Shown: positions 11,166 through 21,687 of the stretch, piece after piece
Layout of the letters: every line of letters starts with the position of its first letter
How positions within the stretch are numbered: the first letter of the stretch is position 1
Assembly: GCA_964019135.1 (NCBI GenBank)
Contig: OZ025255.1
Location: 6,634,001-6,698,000 of the forward strand
Length of the DNA: 64,000 bases
Direction: 5' to 3'
Source: Arenicola marina
Lineage: Eukaryota > Annelida > Polychaeta > Arenicolidae
The notes under the pieces: generated by a model
The model's input: the letters and a program-made list of their open reading frames with translations, nothing else
Told to the model about the DNA's origin: nothing
Databases searched by the model: none
Program-made: the position numbers and the translations under genes

Positions 11166-13979
11166 GGATATAATAAAACAGTTCCGCTGGATGGGGGATC
11201 TCTGTCGCATAAGTCGGCAGATCAGTACGGATTGGCAGCCACAAGGATATTGGTCACCCTGGGCGGCAAGGCGCATAGCCTGGATAACTTTACATCCCTC
11301 AGCGCCCGGGGTGGCTTGATCAATTCCATGAAACGGCAAGGGAACTCCCATTCCAACCTGAAAGTTCACCTCACACCTTTACAACACCTCCTGCGCTTTT
11401 ATCGCAGCTATGCGCCGACCATCCTGACCAAATCCTATTGCACCTAGTCCATCGAGCGTGTTGGGCGTTGGATTTATTCACAACGCAAAACGGCCTCCAC
11501 GTACACCTGCGGCCAGGAGGACAGCTTGGCTCAGGCTGCGATGTACGTCATTGACGTGTTCGCCGCTTTCGATCGTTGGGAGATCCACGACAGCATTGAC
11601 GAGGTCTTTCAGAAGGCCTTGGCGGCGCCAATGCCTGACAAGAAGGACTTCGGCAAAATAAGAAACTATGTGGGTCTATGCCTTTATATGACAAACGGAC
11701 AGCGTGGCGGCCCGGTTATCAATCTCACCGTCAAGGAACTAGATTTAGCGGTAAAGCATGGCGATGCCCTCATTCTGAAGGTGGCGAAACATAAGACGGC
11801 CGCCAGCTACGGCCCAGCCCGACTGCGCGTCGCCGGCATCTACGCCACGCGGCTGAAGGCGTACGCAGCAGTACGCGCCAAGGTCCTGCCGCCAGGGTTG
11901 CAGAGAGAAAAACTCCTTTGCAGTCCTGATGGGTGTCACGTGGCCACCAATTGGCCCTCTATGATTCGACAGAAGGCGTTCGAGGAGGAAGGCTTTGACC
12001 TGCCACTGGATGGAGACGGACGGAAGATTAGCATTACACCAACGCTGATCCGCAAGGCGAGGGCTATACAGGTATGCAAATTATGTTATCCACAAAATGT
12101 ATTGCATTTATTACTACATAGTGCCTTTTCTTGCTAATGCGTAATCTATTATATGGATTTTCGTACAATGTTGATATGCAGATGTTATAGAAATGTCGTT
12201 TCCCCATATGACTGCAAGTCAGAACCCACGGGCGGCGAAATGGCCGACCTCGCCGACTTCATGACCCACGGAAAAAAGACTCAGGAGAGACACTACATGC
12301 CCCTCGCGAAAGACCAGCTCGCCGTACGGGTCGGCCGCATGATTAATGAGCCTTCGGTCAGTTTATATTCCTATGGTGGCGTTTTACCACAAAGTACATT
12401 TGAATACATTAAACAATTACACAATAACAAACACGTAGCGACGATATTTTCAAGTGTCGACTACCTTGTTCATTTTTTCAGACGTGGACTCAGGCCGGGC
12501 CGGCCTATGCACGGTGGAGCGAGAGAAGGCACGATGCGCACACCTGTACGCCCCTTACTGTGAGTGTACCATGTTGTGAGAAAATGACACATGTTTACCA
12601 CTTTGCTTGTTGGACAATTACAACCATCAGGAAACAAAAGTATTTTATTAAGGTATTCCATACTATACAGTCTCAGTATTAATTTTTTCAGTCGTCTGAT
12701 AAACAATACCGAATAACTACCCCGGAGACGTCCCAGGACGCCGAGCCCTCGCCAAGAGAGCCTGCCCTGGCTGAGACGTCAGCGCCCGGAAGCCCGTTAA
12801 CCAAGGTGAGTATACCTTACTGAAGGACACCATGACACGTCTCCTCTTTATTTGGCGACGGTGTCGTGTCGAATGTCCCTCTTGAAGACTCGCCGCATCA
12901 ACTCTTCGTCTTCGCAGGTGCACCCTGCCCTTCTGCCATGGCTCGTGTCCGTCGTGTCTTTTCTTTATTTTGCAGTCCTCCGATGACCAATCCCGAATGA
13001 ATACCCCGGAGACGTCCCAGGACGCCGGGCCCTCGTCGAGAGAGCCTGCCCTTGTCAGCACGCGGAATCCCGTTAACCACGGTGAGCATACCTTATTAAC
13101 GGATACATGGACACATGTTTACTGATTTGCCTGTTCGATACTTCCAACCATCAGGGGATTAAATTATTCTTTCAAATATTTTTTAAATATATCAAATGTC
13201 AGTATTTATGTCTACAGTCGCCTGGTCAGAAGAAGACGGGCCCAGCGACCCAGCCGCCCCGGGACGCCTGTACAGACGCAGAAGAAGATGTCATGCAAGA
13301 TGTAAGTGATGTATATGTTTGTCATTTGGTCATTTTGATTTCAATTGCCAGAAGTGTATGAAGTAATTACCTCATGGACACAGTCTGTTGTAAAATATTC
13401 TACAGTACTTTGCATCAGCAAGCTGAGGTTCGCTCTTTTTTTCAGTCGGAGTCACCCCGAGAACGCTGCGCCAATTGGATCAAAACAGGACGCCAGTTCC
13501 CCCCATCACCCCCCAGAGATGTAAGTTGACAGTGTTTAATTGTAAAAAAAGAAACCATCAATTAGGTCAATTGTCTTTAGTACATTTTCGCGAAAGATGC
13601 TAAACAGTTTATTAAAACTATTATCTGTGACCCCACAGTCATGCAGCTTACGCACATCTTATATGCTTTGTGTCTTCCTTCTTGTTTCCAGGATGTTTCC
13701 GAATATTCGTCTGTGGGGCCGACCACCATCACTGTGTCAGGCGTCTCCAGTATGACGGAGAGAAGCCACGCCCGGCGGGCCGGGTACACCAAGACTGGAG
13801 AAGATCTCCTGCGACGAATCTTCAAGGAGGACATTCGACATGGATCCGTCTCCCCCAGTGTCACTCGCGAGAAACTGTCGCAGCACCCAACTCTAGAATG
13901 AATGCTGAGAATATTCACGATGCAACAGATAGCGGACAAGCTGCGGAGCATCATTCGTCAGAAGCTTGGGAGATACTAG
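11166..13979 (+). pseudogene. Crypton-like tyrosine recombinase gene
   Basis: This is a spliced tyrosine recombinase, an enzyme that cuts and rejoins DNA through a Tyr linkage. Exons inferred: ~11166-12071, 12182-12356, 12482-12559, 12692-12805, 12976-13081, 13218-13301, 13446-13520 and 13692 onward. Catalytic features: Arg in GQRGGPVINLT, Lys in KHKTAASYGPARL, Arg in TPTLIRKARAIQ (Thr where many have His), and His and Tyr in DFMTHGKKTQERHYMP. Upstream is a core-binding-like helical region. The tail holds a conserved-looking FKEDIRHGSVSPSVTREKLS segment. Damage: an in-frame TAG at 11445-11447, a TGA at 13899-13901 before a plausible continuation to 13979, and a phase mismatch at the first intron. 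No RT lies nearby, so Crypton is preferred over DIRS-type elements. Element ends were not found. Confidence 0.65.
12560..13217 (+). repeat. Tandem exon-intron duplication in recombinase gene
   Basis: Exon 12692-12805 and exon 12976-13081 are near copies, sharing the coded string TPETSQDA and REPAL. The intron before the first (CACATGTTTAC, CAACCATCAGG) closely matches the intron after the second. The first copy is 114 bp and keeps phase. The second is 106 bp, eight bases shorter, and would shift the frame if spliced in. This indicates an internal duplication followed by decay of one copy. Confidence 0.75.
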
Positions 13980-15103
13980 TCGCTGCAGGCACGAGGCGGT
14001 CCCGGGGTGTCATGGACTGTCTGTGTGCCTCCTTACACGGTTCAGACGGCATGAGTTTGTCGTTTTCTTTTTGTATATTTCATGTAACCCATGCTGTTTA
14101 TTTCGGTAGTACGTGGTAGCGTTGAAGTGAAACTTGTATTCCGTACGTTTGTCTCGTAAGCTCCGCCCTCGTAACAAGGGATATCATTCTAATAATGGAC
14201 ATAACAATGGTAATATACAATAGCATTTTATAACACCATGTGTATTATTTTGCGTTTGCTTACATTACACGATGATTTCATGTGCATTTCTAACGGTTTT
14301 TAATAATAAGTATTTACTTTTTTCACGGCTATCGGGCCATTTTATTCAATGATTATATGGGTTTTTTTTAAAGGTGTTTTATTATTTATGTTTTTATGTG
14401 GGCCTTGGAAGGCAAATGTTCACCTTGAGTACACAGTGCATCTCCTAGGTATACGTAACAAGGGAAAACTAAGACGGACAGATGCACTGGGTTTTCAGGC
14501 GGCGCAAGATCTCGGCCCCATACAAATACGTCAGTCACGAACAAATTACAGATTGGCATACACGACTTATTTAATTACGAAATATATGAGCATAAAATAT
14601 ATTTACGTGGACAAAAATAGCAATGCGCTATTATATACTGAACAAAGTATTTCATATCAAAGTATATGCACCTAACTTGGGGAAAATAACGTTTGCCCAT
14701 GGTCGCATGAGGGGCAGCGGCTTTAAACGTGTAACGTGACTTAGTGACATATTTGTCCCACTTAACTTGCGTCAATACAACAATTGCAGGACAAATGGAC
14801 TTGGAAGTTTAAAAAATAACGTGCATGGTGTCGGTCTTGGCACCCATAAACAATTCAACGACAAATATAACTACACTCTGACGTACTCGTACGGAGTGGT
14901 GCAGACTTAGCACACCTTTCTGTAATAATTTTGCAAAGTGTGACATTTGCTGCCAGGGTTAGAAACCATGATCGAAATGACTTGTTTGCCTTTTGTCGGC
15001 CGTCATTTCTCAACCAGATATGCTACAATGCTACAATTGTAATACGTTAAACAACAATAAAAAAATTCTCTAAGCCAAATTGCAAGGGTCTAGTTTTATT
15101 TGA
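13980..15103. other. Gene-free stretch
   Basis: AT-rich sequence follows the recombinase gene. The longest frame (14349-14675) has no recognisable motif or codon-like composition. No repeat or element end was identified by eye. Confidence 0.5.
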
Positions 15104-15228
15104 TCTAACAAATATTTGATCTAACAAATATATATTTGATCTAACAAATATTTGATCTAACAAATATTTGATCTAACAATTATTTGATCTAACAAATATT
15201 TGATCTAAGAAATATTTGATCTAACCCT
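15104..15228. repeat. 16-bp tandem array
   Basis: There are roughly eight copies of a 16-bp unit, TTTGATCTAACAAATA, with minor variants. The joined units contain the self-complementary AAATATTT core. Non-coding. Confidence 0.9.
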
Positions 15229-15604
15229 GTGGGTCTAAAGTTAGGTATAATTTGTACATTTCCTTCATTTTCTGGGAAATGACTCATTCAATTTCCTTGA
15301 TACTTCAGAAACTAACGTGTAATAACCGTTGCTTCATAAACAAAGTGCTTTTTTTGCGAAAGAATAAGTCACTTTTTCGTCATCATACGTCGTCATCGGA
15401 CTGCGACTCATTTCCATATTCCTTTGAAGCAAATGTCGCACTTATGATATGTATGATATATATGTTTTTGGGGACAGTGCGGTCAGGGACAGTTTTGTGG
15501 TCACTCTGTTAATTTTGTTAGAAAATAGTTTTTGAGCTAAAGCTTTTAGACCGCCACTAAAAGAAACTACTGCTGATTCTATATATATATATACTTAAAC
15601 CCCC

Positions 15605-15690
15605 TTAAGGCGACCACCGGTCGCCCCATGGATAGATTTTAAAGTAGAGTGGCGTAAGGGCGACCGCTTTACGGTCGCCCTAATGACAGC
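15605..15690. repeat. Two adjacent GC-rich hairpins
   Basis: GGCGACC/GGTCGCC (15609-15625) and GGGCGACCG/CGGTCGCCC (15658-15680, 5-base loop) form two short hairpins of related sequence in an AT-rich setting. They may mark the edge of a small repeat. Function unknown. Confidence 0.6.
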
Positions 15691-15869
15691 GACGTTTCAC
15701 ATAGACAGGAAGAGAGAACTACTGACGGATCTAACATGCGTTCGGACTTGAAATGTTTTTGAATCACCCTGTTCAATGCCATCCTACTGCGACAATAAAC
15801 CTTGACAAAAATCTATGAAACACAAATTGTGTATATGTTGTACTAACCGAATTTTTACCGTTTGAGTCC

Positions 15870-15955
15870 ATATATGTCCATCTAAGTATGATAAATTTGT
15901 AAAATAAGGTGGTCACCTTATTTTACAAATTTATCATACTTAGATGGACATATAT
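15870..15955. repeat. Perfect 86-bp palindrome
   Basis: Two 42-bp arms (15870-15911 and 15914-15955) are exact reverse complements separated by only two bases; the arms begin ATATATGTCCATCTAAGTAT. A palindrome this perfect tends to be unstable, so it is either a very recent foldback or a small hairpin element. Confidence 0.9.
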
Positions 15956-17300
15956 ATGTTGGCTTTTTTTCACTGGACAGACGATTTGGTAGAATATCTT
16001 AAAGTTTGTATTATATAAAAGACATTACCGATAGAAAGGTTACTTTTTAAACATATACGATCGCGCGTGACATCTCGCGCGCGAGATTACCCATAGTGAT
16101 GACGCAGACTTAGCAGACGACATCGATGTCGATCAGATAAGGTGATAAGGTAAGAACACACTTTTTGATAGCAAGAGTGCATCCTTTCTGGTAACCAATA
16201 AGTACTTTTATAACATCGGTAATATCCTAACACCTTGATCAGAGTAAACTCTTTTGCGGGATTGAGTTATTAAGTGCTGAAATGTATAAACAAAAGTTTG
16301 CCGGAACAGATTCAGATGACTTGGCAAAAACTTGAACTCGCCTATTTAAAAAAAACAAGATTTGTTTTAAACTATCAACTTCTGCCCAAAGACAAGTAGA
16401 CACGCATCCGAGCCTTGGTGAGGAAGTTGCTGTTCGATCCCGTTTTGGAGACACACCACTCCAACTTTGGGACGCTGTGACCTTCGTCGGCGAACAATGG
16501 GATGGGTGGGGGGGGGGGTCACCAACCCTACTTTTAACCTACCGTGAAAAACAAACAAAATGTTGTATTTGTACAGTTGGGTAGCGTTTTCAAATGAAAG
16601 TGTTCAACCGAGTAATAGTTTGGCAAAACCTTTTAATGTTGGTATTTTTATTACATAAAATATTGCATATTTGTTGGAGATCTTTGTAGCGATAAGAAAA
16701 GCCAGGTCATCTAGTAACAATGCATTTATCTGAATTGAAGGAAATCGAATGGGAAGGGAAATTTTAGCACAGTTATTTCCCATTTCTTTAGGTATTAAGG
16801 GTTATGTTCAAGTTATGTCACAGGAGGCTCGATATTATTTCAGGGGACAAGCTTTTACTAGGCCGTAAGAAATCGTCGATTTTTTTTTCCTCGAAAGGGT
16901 TAGCCCATTTTTTATTACAAGTTAACGAGGGGGTGAGAATCTAGTTGGGAATTTAGTTTTCTATTTTAGGATGCTTTCATATCACAAATATATAATTTAT
17001 TGTTCAGACATTTGAAATTATATTTATGCGAGTTATGTAGTAATAAGTTTAACATCCACATTGTGATGGAGCGAATATTTTTATCTTTACCTTCTATATT
17101 TTATTGCTGTTCAGTGTTCACTCCGAACCAAGTGCACCAAGAACGAACTTGAACTGTATAGTCTACATTGTTGCATAACTTCCAATTGTTACCATGGTGG
17201 CACGCTTGTCCATTGTCAATACAGAAATGCACATGGGCCTAATTCTTTTTTGCTGGAAGACATCCACAAAACAATCACAAACAATCAAATCAATTTACAG
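15956..17300. other. Upstream flank of the SET-domain gene
   Basis: No gene was recognised. It contains GCGCGCGAGATT near 16075 and a G-run near 16507. The promoter and earlier exons of the SET-domain gene may lie here, but none can be assigned with confidence. Confidence 0.4.
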
Positions 17301-20300
17301 ATGCGACGAAAAAGACGTCAACCGGCAGAGATTGCTCATGATTATATTCTTGCTGAACAGAATCCGCCCTGGATTCAGGAATCCTTTATAAATATCACAA
17401 AAGTTATTGTGATTATTAAGTACATATACACGCATCGTGCTTCATGTCACTCAAGTGACATATATGAAATGTCTTGATTAACGATTATGTACCTGATGTG
17501 CGAATATAGTTTTGGCCTATTTTCAAATGGTGACTGAATGTTCTTTATATAAAGCACATCTACTTATCGCTTCTTTATTGTTCTCTTTATTTAACTGCAA
17601 CTTATTTTCCTGATACACAAACTAGGACGTGGAGTTGTGGCAAGAGAAGAGATAGAAAAAGGAACTTTCATTGCAGAATACAATGGGGAATTAATCAAGT
17701 CTGAAGAGGGTGATCGGAGGGAAACTTCCGAATGTTCCGGATTTAGATTTTTTTTTAGTCACCAAGGAAAGTATCTCTGGTAAGTGTTTTTAGCTTTCTT
17801 CAATATGTATTGTTTAAATTTTATTCTTTTATTCATATTCGAAACCATTTATCCATTATTACTGTGCGTCGTTTATGCAAACAGGTGCACAGTGATAAAG
17901 TAAATTATGTAAAGAGATGAATTTTAAAACTTAACATGTTCTTGCTTAGTTTGGATTCGACAACTGAAAAGACAAACACGCCAAGACTTGGACGCTTGAT
18001 CAATCACGGGGATCGAACGGACGTTAATGCGGTCGTCAAGATTTTGAGTGTGGACTCAAAACCCCACTTGTGTTTCTTTGCAAACTGGTATGAAGCGATG
18101 TTTCTCCAGGATATATAGTCCCTGTTAGATATTTTTGATGAACTGTTTAAGCGTGGTTTTCTTGGTTGAACAGCACAACACTGAGCAAAGGCAATTACTT
18201 TTTTTTCCTAGTTAAAGTTTTTTTTTTTGTATAAACTTTATTTATTTAACGAGGTTACCGATAGCGAATACACATATCAACGGCCACCTCAACATGTAAC
18301 AAAAAAGTGGTTGTGGAGTTGAGGTTAAGTCATTAACAAGTACAGTTGGTCAAACATACAGAAAGTTCAAATTCAATACAGTGACAAAGATTTAGTGGCA
18401 TACAACCCTGAAAATCAAATCGACAGCATAGCTCTTAAATAAACCGACCTGTTCCGGAGATGAAAGTTTGTACTGCTTTAAATAATTTAGTATTATCTTC
18501 AAGATTAACGTTGGAGGAACCGAATAAGAGGAGATTGCAGAGACTAGCGAGTTGATTCTTAGATGCAGCCGTAAGATCCAAGATAAAACCATATTCAACA
18601 ACGAAGGAGATACCATTTAACAGTTCATTGCGAAGGTTGTTATATGTTGGACATTGTAGTAGGTAGTGGATTGAATCTTCAGGTTTTTTAGTACAACCGT
18701 TTTGACAGTATTTGGTGGGGATGAAACCATAGTTGTACCTATGAGCGTTAAGGCCACTAAGGCCAAGACGCAGTCTGCAATGATTGACGGCTGCATAACC
18801 CGTAAACATGTCATACAGTACATTGCGCGAATTGAAAAAACGTTCTTTATATGAAGATTTAAATGACATATATGACCCCGACTGCCTCAGTTCGGGCGGC
18901 AAGTTGTTCCATGCGCGAGTTGTGCTCCACAAGAAAGAGTTCATAACATAACTCTTTTTACAGCTTAGTATGTATAAATCAGTACTTCTGCGGAGCACAT
19001 GATGAGAAATATCTGAGATCTGAGGTGGAACAAGAGACGAGAGGTAACTCGGAGATAAATTGTTAATCATCTTATATAGCAGACAGAGACTAAAATAAGT
19101 ACGTCTGGTAGATAACAGTTCAACACCAGTTTCTGCAATCAGTTTAGCATTAGACGTGCTGGCGTATGCCCTCGTCGCCGTGAGTAATGCCTGGCGCTGC
19201 ACGCCCTCTATTTTTTCGCTTTGATACTTAGTAAGGTTGCCGTGAAAGACAGGGGTGGCGTATTCTAATAGTGGTCTAATATGCGTTTTATAAACGCATA
19301 ACTTGGTTTTCCTATCAACTTGCTTAGGCATACGCTTCAATAGAGCAACAGACTTAGAAGCTCTGCACACCATGTTGTTAACTTGTGTATCCCAGTTCAT
19401 GTTTCTGGTGAGAGTGACACCAAGATGGGTATGACTGTCTACGCGCCGTATTTTGGTTGAACCCAGGTACAAGTCTAGTTCATTAGGTCCATGAAGCTTC
19501 TTACTTAAAGTCATATATACTGTTTTCGTCGGATTAAAAGTTATTCTCCACTGGGAGGCCCAATTTGATAAATGTTTCAAGTCGCGGTTAATTACCTGCG
19601 CGTCGATAGCACTGTCGAGAACAAAGAACAGAGATGTGTCGTCCGCGTACAAGAATACGTCACATTCGATGCCTTCGACTATATCGTTGACAAAAACTAA
19701 AAATAACAGGGGTCCCAATATGGAACCCTGAGGTACACCGGCATTGATCGCTCTGCTCTCGGAGGTAACTCCATCTAAAACTACCCGTTGTCTGCGATGA
19801 TTTAAATAGCTTTCAAGCCAGTGTAGTAAATCTCCCGTTATCCCAAAACTCTGTAGCTTATGCAGAAGCCCATAATGGTATACTCGATCAAACGCTTTAG
19901 ATACATCTAAAAAGACCATGACGGATTCCTTATTTTTTTCAAGGGAACTGTAAATTTTGTGAGTAATATACGTTAGTTGATTTACTGTGGAGTCGTTTCG
20001 TTTAAAACCAGAGTTTCTCCAGGTCAATAAGTTATGTTTGATAAAATAGTCATAGACTTCGTTATATACAATGCGCTCCATGGCTTTCCCAACACACGAC
20101 AATAACGAGATTGGACGGTAGTTGCTCTTAGACTGCTTATCATCTTTCTTGAACACTGGGGTAACATTAGCTTCTTTCCATAACCTCGGGAATGACCTAG
20201 ATGATAAACTGCGATTGTACAGATCAGATAAGGGTTGTGAGATTGCAGCGGCTGATTCCTTTAACATTCTATTACTAATATTATCGGGACCGTTTGCCTT

Positions 20301-20926
20301 ATTTATATTCAGATTGTTTAAGACAGAGTACACTTTGACGGATGTAAAATGTACATCGGAAAGTCTTGCAGAGGTCTTGAATTGCATGGGTGGTAAAGCA
20401 AAACCGCCGTCTACTAGGGGTAACGTAGAGTTCAAGGAAAAAAAATCGTTAAATAGATTAGCCTTACATCGGGGCTCAGCGTACATAACTCCATTATCTA
20501 GTATTGATGGAATACCTGTATTGACTTTGCCGTTATAAAACACTTTACAGAGCCGAAAGAATTCTTTTGATACAGTGGCAGGATCTTGGAGACGCCTAGT
20601 GAGTCTAGCATAATAGTTCTCTTTGGCGCGATCAATCTCTACATGAGCCTCACGCCGACAAGTTACGTATAAACTGTAGCGATGGTCAGATTTGCATTTG
20701 GAAAAGCGCTTATATAACCAAGTTGAAGCTTTGCGGTAGTTACATTGATATATTTCTAATTCGGTCCTTTATTATTGATCAATTTATTTGCGAAGACGTT
20801 TCATAGTAATTCAAAGTCACTGTTATATGAATTTGCAGTAACATTGAACCAGGAAAAGAAATTTTGTACGATTACGGAATTAAATCCGATGCCATGCCGT
20901 GGAAAAAAAGTAAGATTAGAAAATAA
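17301..20926 (+). CDS. KMT5A-like SET-domain methyltransferase (partial gene)
   Basis: A SET domain most like KMT5A (SETD8), which monomethylates histone H4 Lys20 in the nucleus. Exons: 17301-~17396 (RRKRRQPAEIAHDYILAEQ), 17626-17779 (RGVVAREEIEKGTFIAEYNG), 17950-18087 (KTNTPRLGRLINHG, then PHLCFFA) and 20839-20926 (GKEILYDYG to a TAA). Exon junctions 2-3 and 3-4 are canonical GT..AG with matching phases. The first junction is less clear, as no ideal GT donor fits the phase. The GRG, RLINH and LYDYG motifs of the S-adenosylmethionine and substrate sites are kept, but Ser of the usual NHS is Gly. The N-terminal part was not found. No stops interrupt the exons, so it may be a live divergent paralogue. 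The last intron contains an antisense LINE. Confidence 0.75.
18225..20772 (-). mobile_element. Antisense LINE in SET-gene intron
   Basis: A 5'-truncated non-LTR retrotransposon on the minus strand fills the 2.75-kb last intron of the SET-domain gene. Its 3' end abuts a T-run near 18215-18240 (poly(A) on its own strand). Its coding frame runs unbroken to about 20772, where truncation occurs. No clean target duplication was found. Being antisense, it should interfere less with splicing of the host gene. Confidence 0.85.
18435..20772 (-). CDS. LINE ORF2, reverse transcriptase (open, 5'-truncated)
   Basis: There are about 778 residues without a stop. The first ~75 (RREAHVEIDRAKENYYARLT region) precede the first Met at 20543 and belong to the frame. 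RT blocks: NYRPISLLSCVGKAMERIVY, FLDVSKAFDRVYHYGLLHKL, GVPQGSILGPLLFLVFVNDI, and FLYADDTSLFF with an intact YADD. A long C-terminal region ends with a Cys-His cluster (YCQNGCTKKPEDSIHYLLQC) as in CR1/Jockey-group elements. The endonuclease is lost by 5' truncation, so it is immobile alone. The fully open frame suggests a recent insertion. The clade within CR1/Jockey/Nimb is not resolved. Confidence 0.85.
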
Positions 20927-21290
20927 TCCCGCATAGATTTTCTTTTACTATTTCAATGTTCTTGTTATTAATTAGTTTGTGTGCCAAACATTGAAGTATG
21001 CTAATGACTGGTTACTGTAGGTTAGGTTGCAAAAAACAATATAGATGTAGTAACTTGTGGAAAAGAGACAGACATAACTTTTACTGACACTATCATCAAT
21101 TCGTTGATAGTGCTTATCGCCCTGACCAATATAACCGCAACTTAAGATACAAGTTCCGTAATCAAAAGTTCAGTAAATGCATTTGGATCCGGTGGGCTTT
21201 TTCACAAAGTGCGTTTTCGATTAGACACCAGCCTCCTTTTCCTTTTACGCAGCGTACTAATGTAATTATGGCGTCCAAGCTGGTATGCTA
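20927..21290. other. 3' flank of SET-domain gene
   Basis: No gene or repeat was recognised; it presumably includes the 3' untranslated region. No convincing AATAAA signal was pinned down. Confidence 0.4.
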
Positions 21291-21447
21291 AAGTGGGTAA
21301 TTTGAATATGCCTATTCAATAAGAAGGCTATTTCGTCACAGATTGTTCTGAAGACCAAGATAACCCTGGCCTCGCAAGTACCCGAGACCAGATACTGCAT
21401 AAACTGCCCGAAACAGGTTGGGATATTTATAGGATGTTTTTGACAAT

Positions 21448-21687
21448 TGTCGTGTTCGGATTGATGCCACGTGGTGTATGCCGGCTGGCTGGACGGCTAG
21501 AGTCCCCAAAGACAACCAGAACCCTCGATGACCGTGTGGTAGACTGACTTTATTGTGCAGACCCCTCATGTATATATGCATGCAATACGTGGTATCCCTC
21601 TAGGTGATAATTGGTCATAAGTCATACCCCTGGCGATTAACAGGAATTACAGTCATAATGTATCCAAGCATTCAAGCATACATTACA
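21448..21687 (-). repeat. Gypsy LTR (3' LTR by coding strand)
   Basis: It is a 240-bp terminal repeat starting TGTCGTGTTCGG and ending CATTACA on the + strand, and pairs with 25922-26161. The neighbouring purine-rich tract (on the minus strand) marks this as the 3' LTR. Confidence 0.92.

Noticed and set aside
11078-11370. IS3EU insertion directly into a recombinase coding exon
   Set aside because: An open frame can be read across the site, but only 28 bp of left flank are visible and competing frames exist, so I only place the insertion just upstream of the gene.
13670-14119. 149-codon frame overlapping the last recombinase exon
   Set aside because: Shadow frame; the true exon frame carries the FKEDIRHGSVSPSVTREKLS segment and fits the splice phases.
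15104-15228. CRISPR-like array
   Set aside because: Units are contiguous with no unique spacers, in an animal genome; a simple tandem repeat.
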